Shown: positions 6,696 to 15,280 of the stretch, in pieces
Layout: each line of letters opens with the position of its first letter
Numbering within the stretch: position 1 is the stretch's first letter
From: Vulcanococcus sp.
GTDB lineage: Bacteria > Cyanobacteriota > Cyanobacteriia > PCC-6307 > Cyanobiaceae
NCBI GenBank assembly: GCA_019264575.1
Contig: JAHUZV010000006.1
Location: 1 to 43,655, forward strand
Direction of reading: 5' to 3'
Length of the DNA: 43,655 nt
Notes under the pieces: model-generated
What the model was told of the DNA's origin: nothing
The model's database searches: none
The model's input: the letters and a program-made list of their open reading frames with translations, nothing else
Program-made: the position numbers and the translations under genes

Positions 6696-8193
6696 AGGAG
6701 GCCAGCAGGTGTTGGGGGATCACGGGATCAGGCAGGGCGCTGCGACGCGGAGGCACCCGGAAGCGCTGCTGCAACAGCGAGAGAGACAGGGCCTTGCGTT
6801 GGTGGGCTTGCTGCAGGAAGGCGAGCACCAGCTCAAAGGACGCCACCCGCACGGCGACATACAGCGCCTCAACCATCAAGCGAGCAGCGCCGTCACGGTC
6901 ACCGCCAGCGAGCAGGTACTGCCAGAAGTCCCACCAGCGCTGGTCGGGGAAGAGGTGGCGCTGGTAGCGGCAATGGAGCAGCGCCCGTGGTTTGGCACGC
7001 AGGCCATCGATCAGATGCTCCAGATCGATGCACCAGGCGCGCTTCTCGCCGGAGGCGCCATAGGCACGTGGGAGCTGGCACACCCAGTCGCTGCCCAGGT
7101 AGACGATCAGGCGGTCATGGTGCAGCCGCACCGTGACCTGGCGACCGATCAAGGTGGGCGGCACTGAATAGACGACCTGCCGCACCTCGCTCGTGCTGGT
7201 GCTCCGCACCCGCACCGTGAGCAGCTCATAGTCCGCAAAGCGGAAGGCCGGCAACGCTGAGAGGTGTTCCAGCTCCTGCTCATAGCGCCGCTGGCGCGGG
7301 GCGTTGAGGGCGCTGAACACCTCGGCCAGCAATTCGCCGTATTCGGCGGGTTCCTCGAAATCGCAGCTGCCGCGCAGGATCAGCTTCTGCTCCAGCCGAC
7401 GTTTCACATGGCCGTGCGGAGCCTCGATGATCCCGTTCTCATGGGCCACGCCGCGGTTGTTGCGGCTGGCGCTCAGGCCGTAGTGAGCGCAGAGCGCCTG
7501 GTAGCGGGGCGTGATGTCGAGGGCGTAGCTGCCGTCGCGGTTGCGGCTGGCGGCCGAGAGCCGATCCGTGCGCAACTCCCGTGGCGTCCCACCACAGGTG
7601 GCCAGGGCGTTCTGCAAACCCTCGGAGAGCGCCACAAAGCTCTCGCCGCCGTGGATCACCTGCCCGTAAGCCCAGCCGCTCCACGCCAGGCGGTAGTGGA
7701 ACAGCAGGTGCGGGAACGGCTCGCCCCGCAGGGTGATGACAACCCGCTTGACCTTGGTGAAATCACAGAAGCCGATCTCACCGGGCTGATACGCCAGCGG
7801 GAACATCACCTCAGGCGCCGGGCCATGGAGGGCCTTCCACTGCTGCACACGCCGCTGCAGCGTGCGTTTCAGCGAAGTCCAGTCCTGATCTGGCTTTTGC
7901 TCCTGCAGATGCTCCAGCAGCGTGGTGGGCGTGAGTGCTGGATGGCGCTCCAGCAGCGGCACCAGTAATGGCTCCCAGACCTCCGCGAGTGGATCGGGTC
8001 GCCGCCTGCTACGGGGCTTGCTGGCTTTGGGTTGCAGGCGGCCGGAATCGATCCGGTGAGCACTGCTCACCGAGATGCCCGCCGCAGCGGCAGCCACCTC
8101 CTGGCGGCTGCCGGCTCGTCGTTTGGACATGTACAGCGCAATCTGTTGAGCGGTGAGGGGAGCAGGCATGACCCGGTGCCCTGCGCATGGCAA
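6574..8193 (-). CDS. istA: IS21-family transposase IstA
   Basis: A 539-residue DDE transposase. An N-terminal helix-turn-helix region (around QEVAAAAAGISVSSAHRI) binds the terminal repeats. The integrase core shows EIGFCDFTKV (first Asp), ELRTDRLSAA (second Asp) and AHENGIIEAPHGHVKR (catalytic Glu), the typical IS21 pattern. The C-terminal part continues to the overlap with istB. The start may be ATG 8193 or the second Met at 8169; the latter matches common IstA N-termini better. No internal stop or frameshift is seen. Confidence 0.92.
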   Translation of the reverse strand: MPCAGHRVMPAPLTAQQIALYMSKRRAGSRQEVAAAAAGISVSSAHRIDSGRLQPKASKPRSRRRPDPLAEVWEPLLVPLLERHPALTPTTLLEHLQEQKPDQDWTSLKRTLQRRVQQWKALHGPAPEVMFPLAYQPGEIGFCDFTKVKRVVITLRGEPFPHLLFHYRLAWSGWAYGQVIHGGESFVALSEGLQNALATCGGTPRELRTDRLSAASRNRDGSYALDITPRYQALCAHYGLSASRNNRGVAHENGIIEAPHGHVKRRLEQKLILRGSCDFEEPAEYGELLAEVFSALNAPRQRRYEQELEHLSALPAFRFADYELLTVRVRSTSTSEVRQVVYSVPPTLIGRQVTVRLHHDRLIVYLGSDWVCQLPRAYGASGEKRAWCIDLEHLIDGLRAKPRALLHCRYQRHLFPDQRWWDFWQYLLAGGDRDGAARLMVEALYVAVRVASFELVLAFLQQAHQRKALSLSLLQQRFRVPPRRSALPDPVIPQHLLASYDHLLSGSPLPGSGSGLATPAQTAETRALSQPMAAAQSAS

Positions 8194-8220
8194 CCGGATT
8201 CAGCGCAACCCCTGCTGAGC

Positions 8221-8256
8221 GGTCAACCTGTTTGGCGCGACCCCTCAACCTGATTG
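8221..8256 (-). repeat. IS21 right terminal inverted repeat
   Basis: On the minus strand it reads CAATCAGGTTGAGG and, 21 bp later, CAAACAGGTTGACC. It matches the left end 5647-5682 at 29 of 36 positions in inverted orientation. Confidence 0.8.
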
Positions 8257-8259
8257 TCG

Positions 8260-8328
8260 TCGGACATTCTGCACCTCCTTGAGCATCTCTGCCTCAACGG
8301 GGTGCAGGTGGATCCTGATGGTGCTCAT
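8260..8328 (-). pseudogene. N-terminal part of a small gene split by IS21
   Basis: ATG at 8328 reads MSTIRIHLHPVEAEMLKEVQ and two to three more residues before running into the IS21 end. In the present sequence it stops inside the IS near 8245. The ATG overlaps the stop of the upstream gene (ATGA, 8325-8328), so the pair was translationally coupled. The predicted beta strand STIRIHL followed by a helix resembles the start of a ribbon-helix-helix protein. The C-terminal half is at 5531-5644. Confidence 0.65.
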
Positions 8329-8507
8329 CGCACCAACCTGCTGCTGGGTGCTCCAAAGACCGCCTGATGCTTTTCACGCAGAAGGGTCTTGTAGAGACCA
8401 CTGATATCCATTTTGTAGAGATCCATCAGATCCTCCATTTGCTGAAGCAGATATGGATGCTCTTTTTCTTTAAAACTTATTTGCTTGACTCTTGGGATTG
8501 ATCTCAT
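8325..8507 (-). CDS. Small ribbon-helix-helix-like protein, 60 aa
   Basis: A 60-residue protein with a basic strand (RVKQISF), a first helix (HPYLLQQMEDLMDLYK), a short turn and a second helix (ISGLYKTLLREKHQAVF). This strand-helix-helix order and length fit ribbon-helix-helix (CopG/Arc-like) DNA-binding proteins, which act as repressors of copy number, antitoxins or partition genes. I infer the fold from pattern only. It heads a three-gene minus-strand operon whose second gene is split by IS21. Directly upstream lies a repeat-rich A+T tract that could be its binding region. ATG 8507 was chosen because the frame is A+T-rich and closed above it. Confidence 0.6.
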   Translation of the reverse strand: MRSIPRVKQISFKEKEHPYLLQQMEDLMDLYKMDISGLYKTLLREKHQAVFGAPSSRLVR

Positions 8508-8797
8508 CTATGACTTTAAAATAGAATCTAAATCTATTTATTCATGATTCATCCTTGAGTTGAATCAAGAGTTTTCTTGTGGATGCAACCTAAGATCAAC
8601 TTCTGGATCCTATTTTAAACGAGATTTAAATCCTGATTCATGATCTCATCTGGAGATTCTCGATTTGAATCAGGGATAAATACTTCAGGATTCAATCAAG
8701 GGATTCTATTGGTTATCTTCTGGTGACTCATGAATCAAGTTTTGAGTGGATACTCTTTTGATTTCGTCTTGAGTTTCTTTTGGGTCTTTTTGAGTGG

Positions 8798-8830
8798 TCT
8801 TGAGGATTCATTTAATGAATCAACTCAAGA
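8798..8830. repeat. Long imperfect inverted repeat within the A+T tract
   Basis: The left arm is TCTTGAG followed by GATTCATT. The right arm is AATGAATC, two extra bases, then CTCAAGA. The arms surround a single T (8813) and give 15 paired positions with one two-base bulge. It is the strongest dyad of the tract and could be an operator or an origin element. Confidence 0.6.
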
Positions 8831-8840
8831 TCACTTGATG

Positions 8841-8948
8841 AAACCACTACAAGGTTTATTATACAGGATTCTTTAGAGTTTGTCAAGTGCCTTGTGTTTA
8901 TTTGGGGTTTCACAACTGAACCCATCTCGATCAAACCTCTACAAGGTT
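8841..8948. repeat. Direct repeat pair AAACCnCTACAAGGTT
   Basis: Copies at 8841-8856 and 8933-8948 agree at 15 of 16 positions and lie 92 bp apart, upstream of the promoter at 8966-8994. They could bind a regulator or initiator; no protein is assigned. Confidence 0.5.
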
Positions 8949-8965
8949 ATCTATGCATTTCATGA

Positions 8966-8994
8966 TTTACAGATCAGAAAACAAGTGGTATAAT
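8966..8994 (+). promoter_or_regulatory. Sigma70-type promoter for the zinc-ribbon gene
   Basis: TTTACA (8966-8971) and TATAAT (8989-8994) are 17 nt apart, with TGG directly before the -10 (extended -10). The predicted start site lies near 9001, about 20 nt before ATG 9021, so the leader is very short and has no Shine-Dalgarno. Confidence 0.7.
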
Positions 8995-9020
8995 ATGAAG
9001 GCAAGATAGCAATACCCAAT

Positions 9021-9596
9021 ATGCCAAAGACCATAGAAGAATCATTCATCGAATATCTCTCGTCATCGCTGCCGCTGTTTCAGAAGAAATCTGTCGCATA
9101 CCAGTTCCAGTGCCCTTATTGTCAGACCAGTGGTAAGAACAGCAAAGGTAAACCCTATGCGCCATCTGATGCCAAGGGATATCTGTATCCCTATGGCAAT
9201 ACCTGGAACTACAAGTGCCATAAGTGTGGGGAGCACCAGTCATTCGTGAAGTTCCTGGAAGCGCAGTTCCCCCTGCTTCACTTTGAATATGTGCGTCAGC
9301 GTGATCAGTTGGGAACCACTGGTTTCCAGACCAACTGCCCATCACTGGAGACCATTCTCAAGAAGCGTGGGATGCTCAGCGGTCAACCGCCTGAGTTCCG
9401 CACTGAGCGATTCCACCAGCATCATCAGCGCCCTGCAGTGCCCCCAGCAGCGCCTGATGCTCCTGCAGCACCCAAGGTGACCAAGTTGCCCCCCATGCGC
9501 TCACCACAGCAGCAGGCAGGTCACCAGTCACGCCTCAACCATCTGATGAAGCAACGGCAGCAACGCCATCAACGTAGAAGCGGCGAGCTGTGGTGA
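9021..9596 (+). CDS. CHC2-like zinc-ribbon protein (primase-like), 191 aa
   Basis: Residues 30-80 hold CPYC (C31, C34) and CHKC (C66, C69) around a KGYLYPYGNTWNYK segment, followed by a helix SFVKFLEAQF. This resembles the zinc-binding domain of phage and bacterial primases, where two Cys pairs flank strands and lead into a helix. No TOPRIM or polymerase domain follows. The C-terminal 60 residues are Pro/Gln/His-rich and probably disordered. It might load or prime replication of the element, or be a free-standing DNA-binding protein. It has its own strong promoter next to the repeat tract and ends back-to-back with the integrase (stop codons adjacent at 9596/9597). Confidence 0.65.
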   Translation: MPKTIEESFIEYLSSSLPLFQKKSVAYQFQCPYCQTSGKNSKGKPYAPSDAKGYLYPYGNTWNYKCHKCGEHQSFVKFLEAQFPLLHFEYVRQRDQLGTTGFQTNCPSLETILKKRGMLSGQPPEFRTERFHQHHQRPAVPPAAPDAPAAPKVTKLPPMRSPQQQAGHQSRLNHLMKQRQQRHQRRSGELW

Positions 9597-10658
9597 CTAC
9601 CAGCTCGGCAGCTTCACCCTTCCCGTCGGCTTGGCATAGGTATTCAGCAGCTGCTCTGTCCTATGCCCTGCCATTGCTGCCAAGTCAGCAGGTGAGTTCC
9701 CCATCGCAAGGGCGTGACTGAGCAACGAGTGCCGTTGGGAGTACAAGCGGCGGGGTTGGATTCCTACTCGACGCTGGGACCGCTTCCAAACAATCTCCAA
9801 GCCGCTGTCATACAGATGCCCGTGAGTATTGGGTGTCACAAACACCAGCCCCGTCTTGGTATCAAGCCCGAGCGCCTCCATATGGTCCTTGTGCTCCCGC
9901 AGCAACACCAGCAGGTCCTCACGCAAAGGCACCACTCGGCTCTTCCCTGTCTTGGTGCCTCCCCACGTCCTTCTGTGGTTTGACACACCATCCCGTCTGA
10001 GGGTCTTGGTAATCAGCAGCTCACCCTCCTCCAACCGCACACAGTCCCACGCCAGACCGATCAATTCCGCATTCCTCAGTCCAGTCCCCAACCAGACCGA
10101 AAAGCAGGGGTAGTACCAGTCCTCATTCACCCTGAGGTCCTCAAGGATCCTCTGGATCTCACCCTTGCGCAGCACCTCCTCCTGGACGCTCCTGTGGGGC
10201 ACCTTGATATGAACGGCTGCCAGAGCCTTGTTGCCAGGCTGAACGCTCCTGATCGTGCTGATGATCGTGGAACGGGTCGAGGCGGCAAGACCTTCTGCCT
10301 CCATCCACAGCACGAAGTCCTTGACCTCCCTCCCAGTCCTCAAAGCACCCCCGTACCGCTTGAAGACCCGATAGGCGTGGGTGGTCCTGCCCTGACGCTT
10401 CCGCAACATCAACTCCTCCAGCGCCTTGAGGAGATCGGGGTCCTTGCCTTCCACCAGCGGTTTGTAGCGGGTCAAGCTCCAATCCAGCGTTCCCTCCCGA
10501 TAGTCCCTCCAGATCTCCGCTGAGATCGCCTGTGCCTTAGCAACCGCTATCGGATCATCCCAACGACCCAAGCGGTTGATGAAATGGTCCTTGCCATCCC
10601 GACGCACCCTGACCTGGAGAGCCCCGTTGTTATTCCGCAGAGAAGGTGCTTTCCTCAA
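9597..10658 (-). CDS. Tyrosine recombinase (integrase) of the island
   Basis: A 353-residue phage-type integrase. The N-terminal half (residues 1-165) is the arm/core-binding region. The catalytic domain shows GTGLRNAELIGLAW (first Arg), TKTGKSRVVPL (catalytic Lys region), YSQRHSLLSHAL (box II, where the usual HxxR reads YSQR followed by His), GHRTEQLL (His-Arg) and NTY with the nucleophilic Tyr near residue 341. It probably integrates and excises the island. It lies at the island's right edge, next to a truncated phospholipase D-like gene. No tRNA gene is visible beside it. The atypical box II could lower activity, but the other key residues are present. Confidence 0.9.
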   Translation of the reverse strand: MRKAPSLRNNNGALQVRVRRDGKDHFINRLGRWDDPIAVAKAQAISAEIWRDYREGTLDWSLTRYKPLVEGKDPDLLKALEELMLRKRQGRTTHAYRVFKRYGGALRTGREVKDFVLWMEAEGLAASTRSTIISTIRSVQPGNKALAAVHIKVPHRSVQEEVLRKGEIQRILEDLRVNEDWYYPCFSVWLGTGLRNAELIGLAWDCVRLEEGELLITKTLRRDGVSNHRRTWGGTKTGKSRVVPLREDLLVLLREHKDHMEALGLDTKTGLVFVTPNTHGHLYDSGLEIVWKRSQRRVGIQPRRLYSQRHSLLSHALAMGNSPADLAAMAGHRTEQLLNTYAKPTGRVKLPSW

Positions 10659-10681
10659 GATTCAGCTCCAGCACTTGCGTC

Positions 10682-10747
10682 CTGGCTACAGCCGACCGAT
10701 GAAACAAGCCAAGCCTTCACGGGGGCTCCGTAGCCGTTCGTAGCCAG
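10682..10747. other. Candidate recombination/attachment region
   Basis: Directly upstream of the integrase start, CTGGCTAC (10682-10689) and GTAGCCAG (10740-10747) are inverted copies. CGTAGCC also occurs twice 10 bp apart (10729-10735 and 10739-10745). Such short dyads and direct repeats are common at integrase core or arm sites. The second attachment site is not in the window, so this remains a suggestion. Confidence 0.25.
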
Positions 10748-10800
10748 ATCCCTTCTCAATAAGGGCTTCTGGCTCGTCTAATGGCTCTGGTCCCCTCAGC

Positions 10801-11085
10801 GTCCCTGAGAAACCAGGCTGGGAGGCACTTCTGGTCAAACTCCACCACAAGTTCGCTGTCATCGACAAACGCACCGTGATCACAGGGAGCTTCAACTGGA
10901 GCCCGAGTGCCGCTCATCAAAACGATGAAGTGCTGCTGGTGATCCACTCGCCGTTGCTCGCAGCACACTTCACCCGCGAGATCGATCGGCTCTGGAAGGG
11001 CGCCGACCTTGGGATCAACGCCGCACTGGAGCGCAAACTGCAAGAGAACCGCAGGCGCTGCGGCAGTGGAGTGCAGCGGCTGTGA
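10801..11085 (+). pseudogene. Phospholipase D-like protein, C-terminal fragment
   Basis: The frame open from 10744 to the stop at 11085 encodes the second HKD motif region of a PLD-family nuclease/phosphodiesterase. LHHKFAVIDKRTVITGSFNW is followed by SPSAAHQNDEVLLVI and a C-terminal helix region (FTREIDRLWKGADLG). The family needs two HKD motifs; only the last is present. The frame is closed by TAG at 10741, and upstream sequence up to the integrase shows no N-terminal half. I infer that island integration or a deletion removed it. The part that remains is G+C-rich like the core genome, so the island/core junction lies near 10.7-10.8 kb. Confidence 0.75.
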
Positions 11086-11176
11086 GCCGCGAACGCCATT
11101 GTTTGCCGGGTCAGGGAGCCCGAGCAGCAAAGCCGGATTTTCGCTTCTAAGGTGATTTCAATCGCTCGAGGGCGCG

Positions 11177-11263
11177 ATGTTCACGGCCACGGCACTGATT
11201 GCCGCTGCTGCGGTCACCCTGATGTTGATGCCCGTTTTGGTGGTGCTTTCCGAGTTGAGCTGA
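11177..11263 (+). CDS. Possible 28-aa single-span membrane peptide
   Basis: ATG 11177 opens a short frame, MFTATALIAAAAVTLMLMPV and then LVVLSELS, almost entirely hydrophobic and long enough for one membrane span. Picocyanobacteria have many such photosystem or cytochrome-complex subunits, but I do not recognise this one. A weak GAG-rich stretch precedes it. It ends 6 nt before the TTG start of the TPR gene. It could also be a chance frame. Confidence 0.35.
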   Translation: MFTATALIAAAAVTLMLMPVLVVLSELS

Positions 11264-11269
11264 ACGGCT

Positions 11270-13030
11270 TTGAGCACCCCCTCTCAACCAACCCCGGTGC
11301 TGGAGCAGCTGGCACTGCAACAGATCCGGGCCCGAAACTTTGAAGCAGCAGCCCAGCTCTACCGGCAGGCTGTCGCTCAAGGCGATGCCAGCGCCGCCGC
11401 TTACAGCAACCTGGCGGCCCTAGACCTGCAAGCCAACCGCATCGAACCTGCCGCAGCCTTACTGGAGCAGGCGTTGCGGCTGGCGCCCAACAACGCCGAG
11501 GCTTGGCTCAATCTGGGTACGGCGCAGCATGCCCTCGGCCGCAGCGTTCGTGCCGCGGAAAGCTTCCGGCGTGCGGCTGCTCTCAAGCCAGGTTTCGCCA
11601 AGGCCTACGCCAATCTCGGCCATGCCCTGCAGGCCTGCAACGATCCCCAGGGAGCTGTCGACGCTTACAACCAAGCCTTAGCGCTGCAACCGCTGTATCC
11701 GGAAGTGCTGTCTGGCCAAGGTGTGGCCCTGCGGGAACTCGGACAAATCGCGGATTCGATTACGGCACTAGAGCGGGCCCTGGAGCACAGAGCCGAGTAT
11801 CCCGAAGCGATGAACAACCTGGGCCTGAGCCTGCAGGAGGCCGGCCAGATTGAACGTGCAGTGCACTGGTTTGAGCGGGCGCTGGCCATGAGCCCCGGCC
11901 AGAGCGAAATCCTCTCCAACCTCGGGATTGCCCTGATGGAGCAGGGCCAGATCGATCAAGCCCAAGCATGCTTTCGCGAAGCATTGCGGCACAACCCGCT
12001 CTATCCCGAAGCCCACCGGCACCTCTCCTACTGCGTAAATGGCCGTGAGGATCCAGAACCACGACGAGCCGCAGAAGCCTGCCTCAACGATCTGAAGGAT
12101 CAGGCGAAGGCATATCACCTGTATTTCACCATCGGCAAGTACCACCTCGACCGCCAAGATCCAGAAGCTGCCGACTGGTTCTGCAAGGCCAACCAATCAC
12201 GATCAGCGCAATTGGAAGGAAGCTGGGCCCTGCCGAAGCTCAGTGATCTGATCCGCACCAACTCCCGGCTGCTCGAGCATTGGGAGGCACCACCAACACA
12301 ACCGCAAGCACAGACCAGTTCCCCCACCTTGATCTTCATCGTGGGCTTGCCGCGCTGCGGCTCCACGCTCGTGGAAACGATCCTGAGCCAAAACAAAGAC
12401 CTCATCGATCTCGGCGAGGTGCCCTATCTCAACCAGGCTATGGCCGGCGGCAGCATGGTCGAAGCGATCCGCACCAGCTACCAGGCAGCCGCGGAAGCCA
12501 GGGCCGACTACCGGCCAGATGCAGCGGCACTGAGCGACAAGTTTCTCTACAACTTCACCTACTGCCCAGTGCTCGCAGCGGCCTTTCCCGATTGCCGCAT
12601 CGTGCACGTCTACCGCAACCCGATGGACAATTTGTGGTCGACCTTCACCAACCATTTCGCCCAAGGCAATGAATGGACTTACAGCCTGGATGACTCCGTT
12701 GCTTCGTATCACCTCTACCGCCAAGTGATGGCAGCCCATGAGGAGCGGATTCCAGGACGGATTTACCACCTCAACTACGACCAATTAACGCGGCAGCCTG
12801 AGCAGGTGATTCCTGCTCTGACCGAGCATTGCGGCTTCGAATGGAACGAGGCATATTTGCATCCAGAACGGGGGCGGCGGCAGATCCACACCGCTAGTGC
12901 GGTGCAAGCCCGCAGCCCCATCAACAGCCTTTCGGTGGGTCGCTGGCAGCACTACCGAGATCTGCTGCAGCCCTATGCCGATCAGCTGGAAGCACTGGGC
13001 TACAGCACAGCGATCGAACCCATTGCATGA
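11270..13030 (+). CDS. TPR-repeat sulfotransferase family protein
   Basis: A 586-residue protein with two parts. Residues about 10-300 are tetratricopeptide repeats of 34 residues (for example AEAWLNLGTAQHALGR, PEVLSGQGVALRELGQ, PEAMNNLGLSLQEAGQ). Residues about 350-580 are a sulfotransferase domain with the PAPS-binding P-loop TLIFIVGLPRCGSTLVETIL (353-372) and a later RIVHVYRNPMDNLWS, matching the 3'-phosphate-binding region. Fusions of this kind are known in cyanobacteria and may sulfate proteins or polysaccharides recognised by the TPR part; the substrate is unknown. The TTG at 11270 is the only suitable start near the N-terminus. No signal peptide is seen, so it is cytoplasmic. Confidence 0.85.
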   Translation: MSTPSQPTPVLEQLALQQIRARNFEAAAQLYRQAVAQGDASAAAYSNLAALDLQANRIEPAAALLEQALRLAPNNAEAWLNLGTAQHALGRSVRAAESFRRAAALKPGFAKAYANLGHALQACNDPQGAVDAYNQALALQPLYPEVLSGQGVALRELGQIADSITALERALEHRAEYPEAMNNLGLSLQEAGQIERAVHWFERALAMSPGQSEILSNLGIALMEQGQIDQAQACFREALRHNPLYPEAHRHLSYCVNGREDPEPRRAAEACLNDLKDQAKAYHLYFTIGKYHLDRQDPEAADWFCKANQSRSAQLEGSWALPKLSDLIRTNSRLLEHWEAPPTQPQAQTSSPTLIFIVGLPRCGSTLVETILSQNKDLIDLGEVPYLNQAMAGGSMVEAIRTSYQAAAEARADYRPDAAALSDKFLYNFTYCPVLAAAFPDCRIVHVYRNPMDNLWSTFTNHFAQGNEWTYSLDDSVASYHLYRQVMAAHEERIPGRIYHLNYDQLTRQPEQVIPALTEHCGFEWNEAYLHPERGRRQIHTASAVQARSPINSLSVGRWQHYRDLLQPYADQLEALGYSTAIEPIA

Positions 13031-13052
13031 TGGGCGCACCGTTCCGGTTGTG

Positions 13053-13502
13053 ATGACTGCTCATCGGGGCTGGCACCTGCCCGCTGCTTCTGCACTGGTC
13101 TCCACGGCGGCTTTGCTGGTTGCTGTGGTTCTGCCTGCAGCCAGCCGGGGCGCTCCGTTTGTGCCCTTCCCCAGCCAGGACAGCCTGCGTCAGGTGCAAC
13201 TGGCGGCTTTGGCCTGCGCCAGGGAAAACACAAGCGAAACCTGCAACCAAGCCCGGAAGCTCGGCGATCCATTGATGGATCACCCAAGGCTTCCCGCCAA
13301 TTGCAAGGATCTGATCTGGCAGATGTTGGCCAAAGCCCAGCCAGCCGCCACCAACAGCTTCAGCCGCCGCCAAGCGATCACGGATCCTGCCGAACGCTTG
13401 CTGCTGGTGTGCCGCAGCTCCGAGAAACCTGAGGCCGCGGATACACCGGCCGCCAAACCAGCCGGCGGCGGCGGGATCAACTTTGGTGGCGGTCAACGCT
13501 GA
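13053..13502 (+). CDS. Exported small protein of unknown function
   Basis: A 149-residue protein with a signal peptide or anchor (residues 1-35: basic MTAHRGWH, hydrophobic SALVSTAALLVAVVL, then AASRGA as a probable cleavage region). The mature part has three or four Cys residues (LACAREN, ETCNQ, ANCKD, LVCRS) that could form disulfides. It ends in a Gly-rich tail (GGGGINFGGGQR). ATG 13053 is chosen over longer readings because the signal peptide follows directly. Proteins of this style seem conserved in picocyanobacteria, but no family name comes to mind. It lies between the sulfotransferase and pgm genes. Confidence 0.7.
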   Translation: MTAHRGWHLPAASALVSTAALLVAVVLPAASRGAPFVPFPSQDSLRQVQLAALACARENTSETCNQARKLGDPLMDHPRLPANCKDLIWQMLAKAQPAATNSFSRRQAITDPAERLLLVCRSSEKPEAADTPAAKPAGGGGINFGGGQR

Positions 13503-13509
13503 GGGGTGA

Positions 13510-15210
<1,701 letters not shown>

Positions 15211-15234
15211 TCACGCAACGAGGTGAACTGATTG

Positions 15235-15267
15235 GCAGAGAAGATCTGATCTTCGGATCTTCTCTGC
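15235..15267. terminator. 12-bp perfect hairpin between converging genes
   Basis: GCAGAGAAGATC (15235-15246) and its exact complement (15256-15267) enclose a 9-nt loop. It lies between the stop of pgm and the end of the minus-strand membrane protein gene. There is no strong T-run on either side, so its efficiency as an intrinsic terminator is uncertain, but its position suggests shared use. Confidence 0.55.
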
Positions 15268-15280
15268 CCACCGAGGAGCC

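Larger units (their letters stand above)
5644..8259 (-). mobile_element. IS21-family insertion sequence, complete (about 2.6 kb)
   Basis: The element carries istA and istB on the minus strand. Its ends are inverted repeats: 5647-5682 and the complement of 8221-8256 agree at 29 of 36 positions. Each end holds two copies of a CAAnnnGGTTGA-type word 21 bp apart (CAATTAGGTTGA, CAATCTGGTTGA). Multiple terminal repeats of this kind are characteristic of IS21. The outermost bases (TGTCAATT on the left) are set from the TG rule and are approximate. I could not find a convincing target duplication. The element splits a small gene whose halves lie on both sides. Confidence 0.88.
8520..8950. repeat. A+T-rich tract with repeated GATTCA/TGAATC and CTTGAG/CTCAAG words
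   Basis: No gene is visible in about 500 nt between the two divergent genes. The hexamer GATTCA or its complement TGAATC occurs many times, together with CTTGAG/CTCAAG and TCAAG words. They often form local inverted repeats (for example around 8541-8575 and 8798-8830). The density and A+T bias are far above those of the neighbouring DNA. Such tracts serve as iteron-like replication origins, partition sites or operator arrays in mobile elements. Which applies here is unknown. Confidence 0.55.

Noticed and set aside
5637..8266. Target-site duplication flanking IS21
   Set aside because: I compared the bases outside both ends (CTGTCCCG on the left, TCGGACAT on the right) and found no convincing 4-8 bp match. 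The exact element ends remain approximate.
8520..8950. CRISPR array
   Set aside because: The repeated words are short (6-7 bp), irregularly spaced and often inverted. No repeat-spacer periodicity is present.
10659..10800. tRNA gene as integration site next to the integrase
   Set aside because: No cloverleaf, TTCGA loop or CCA-like end was found in this stretch.
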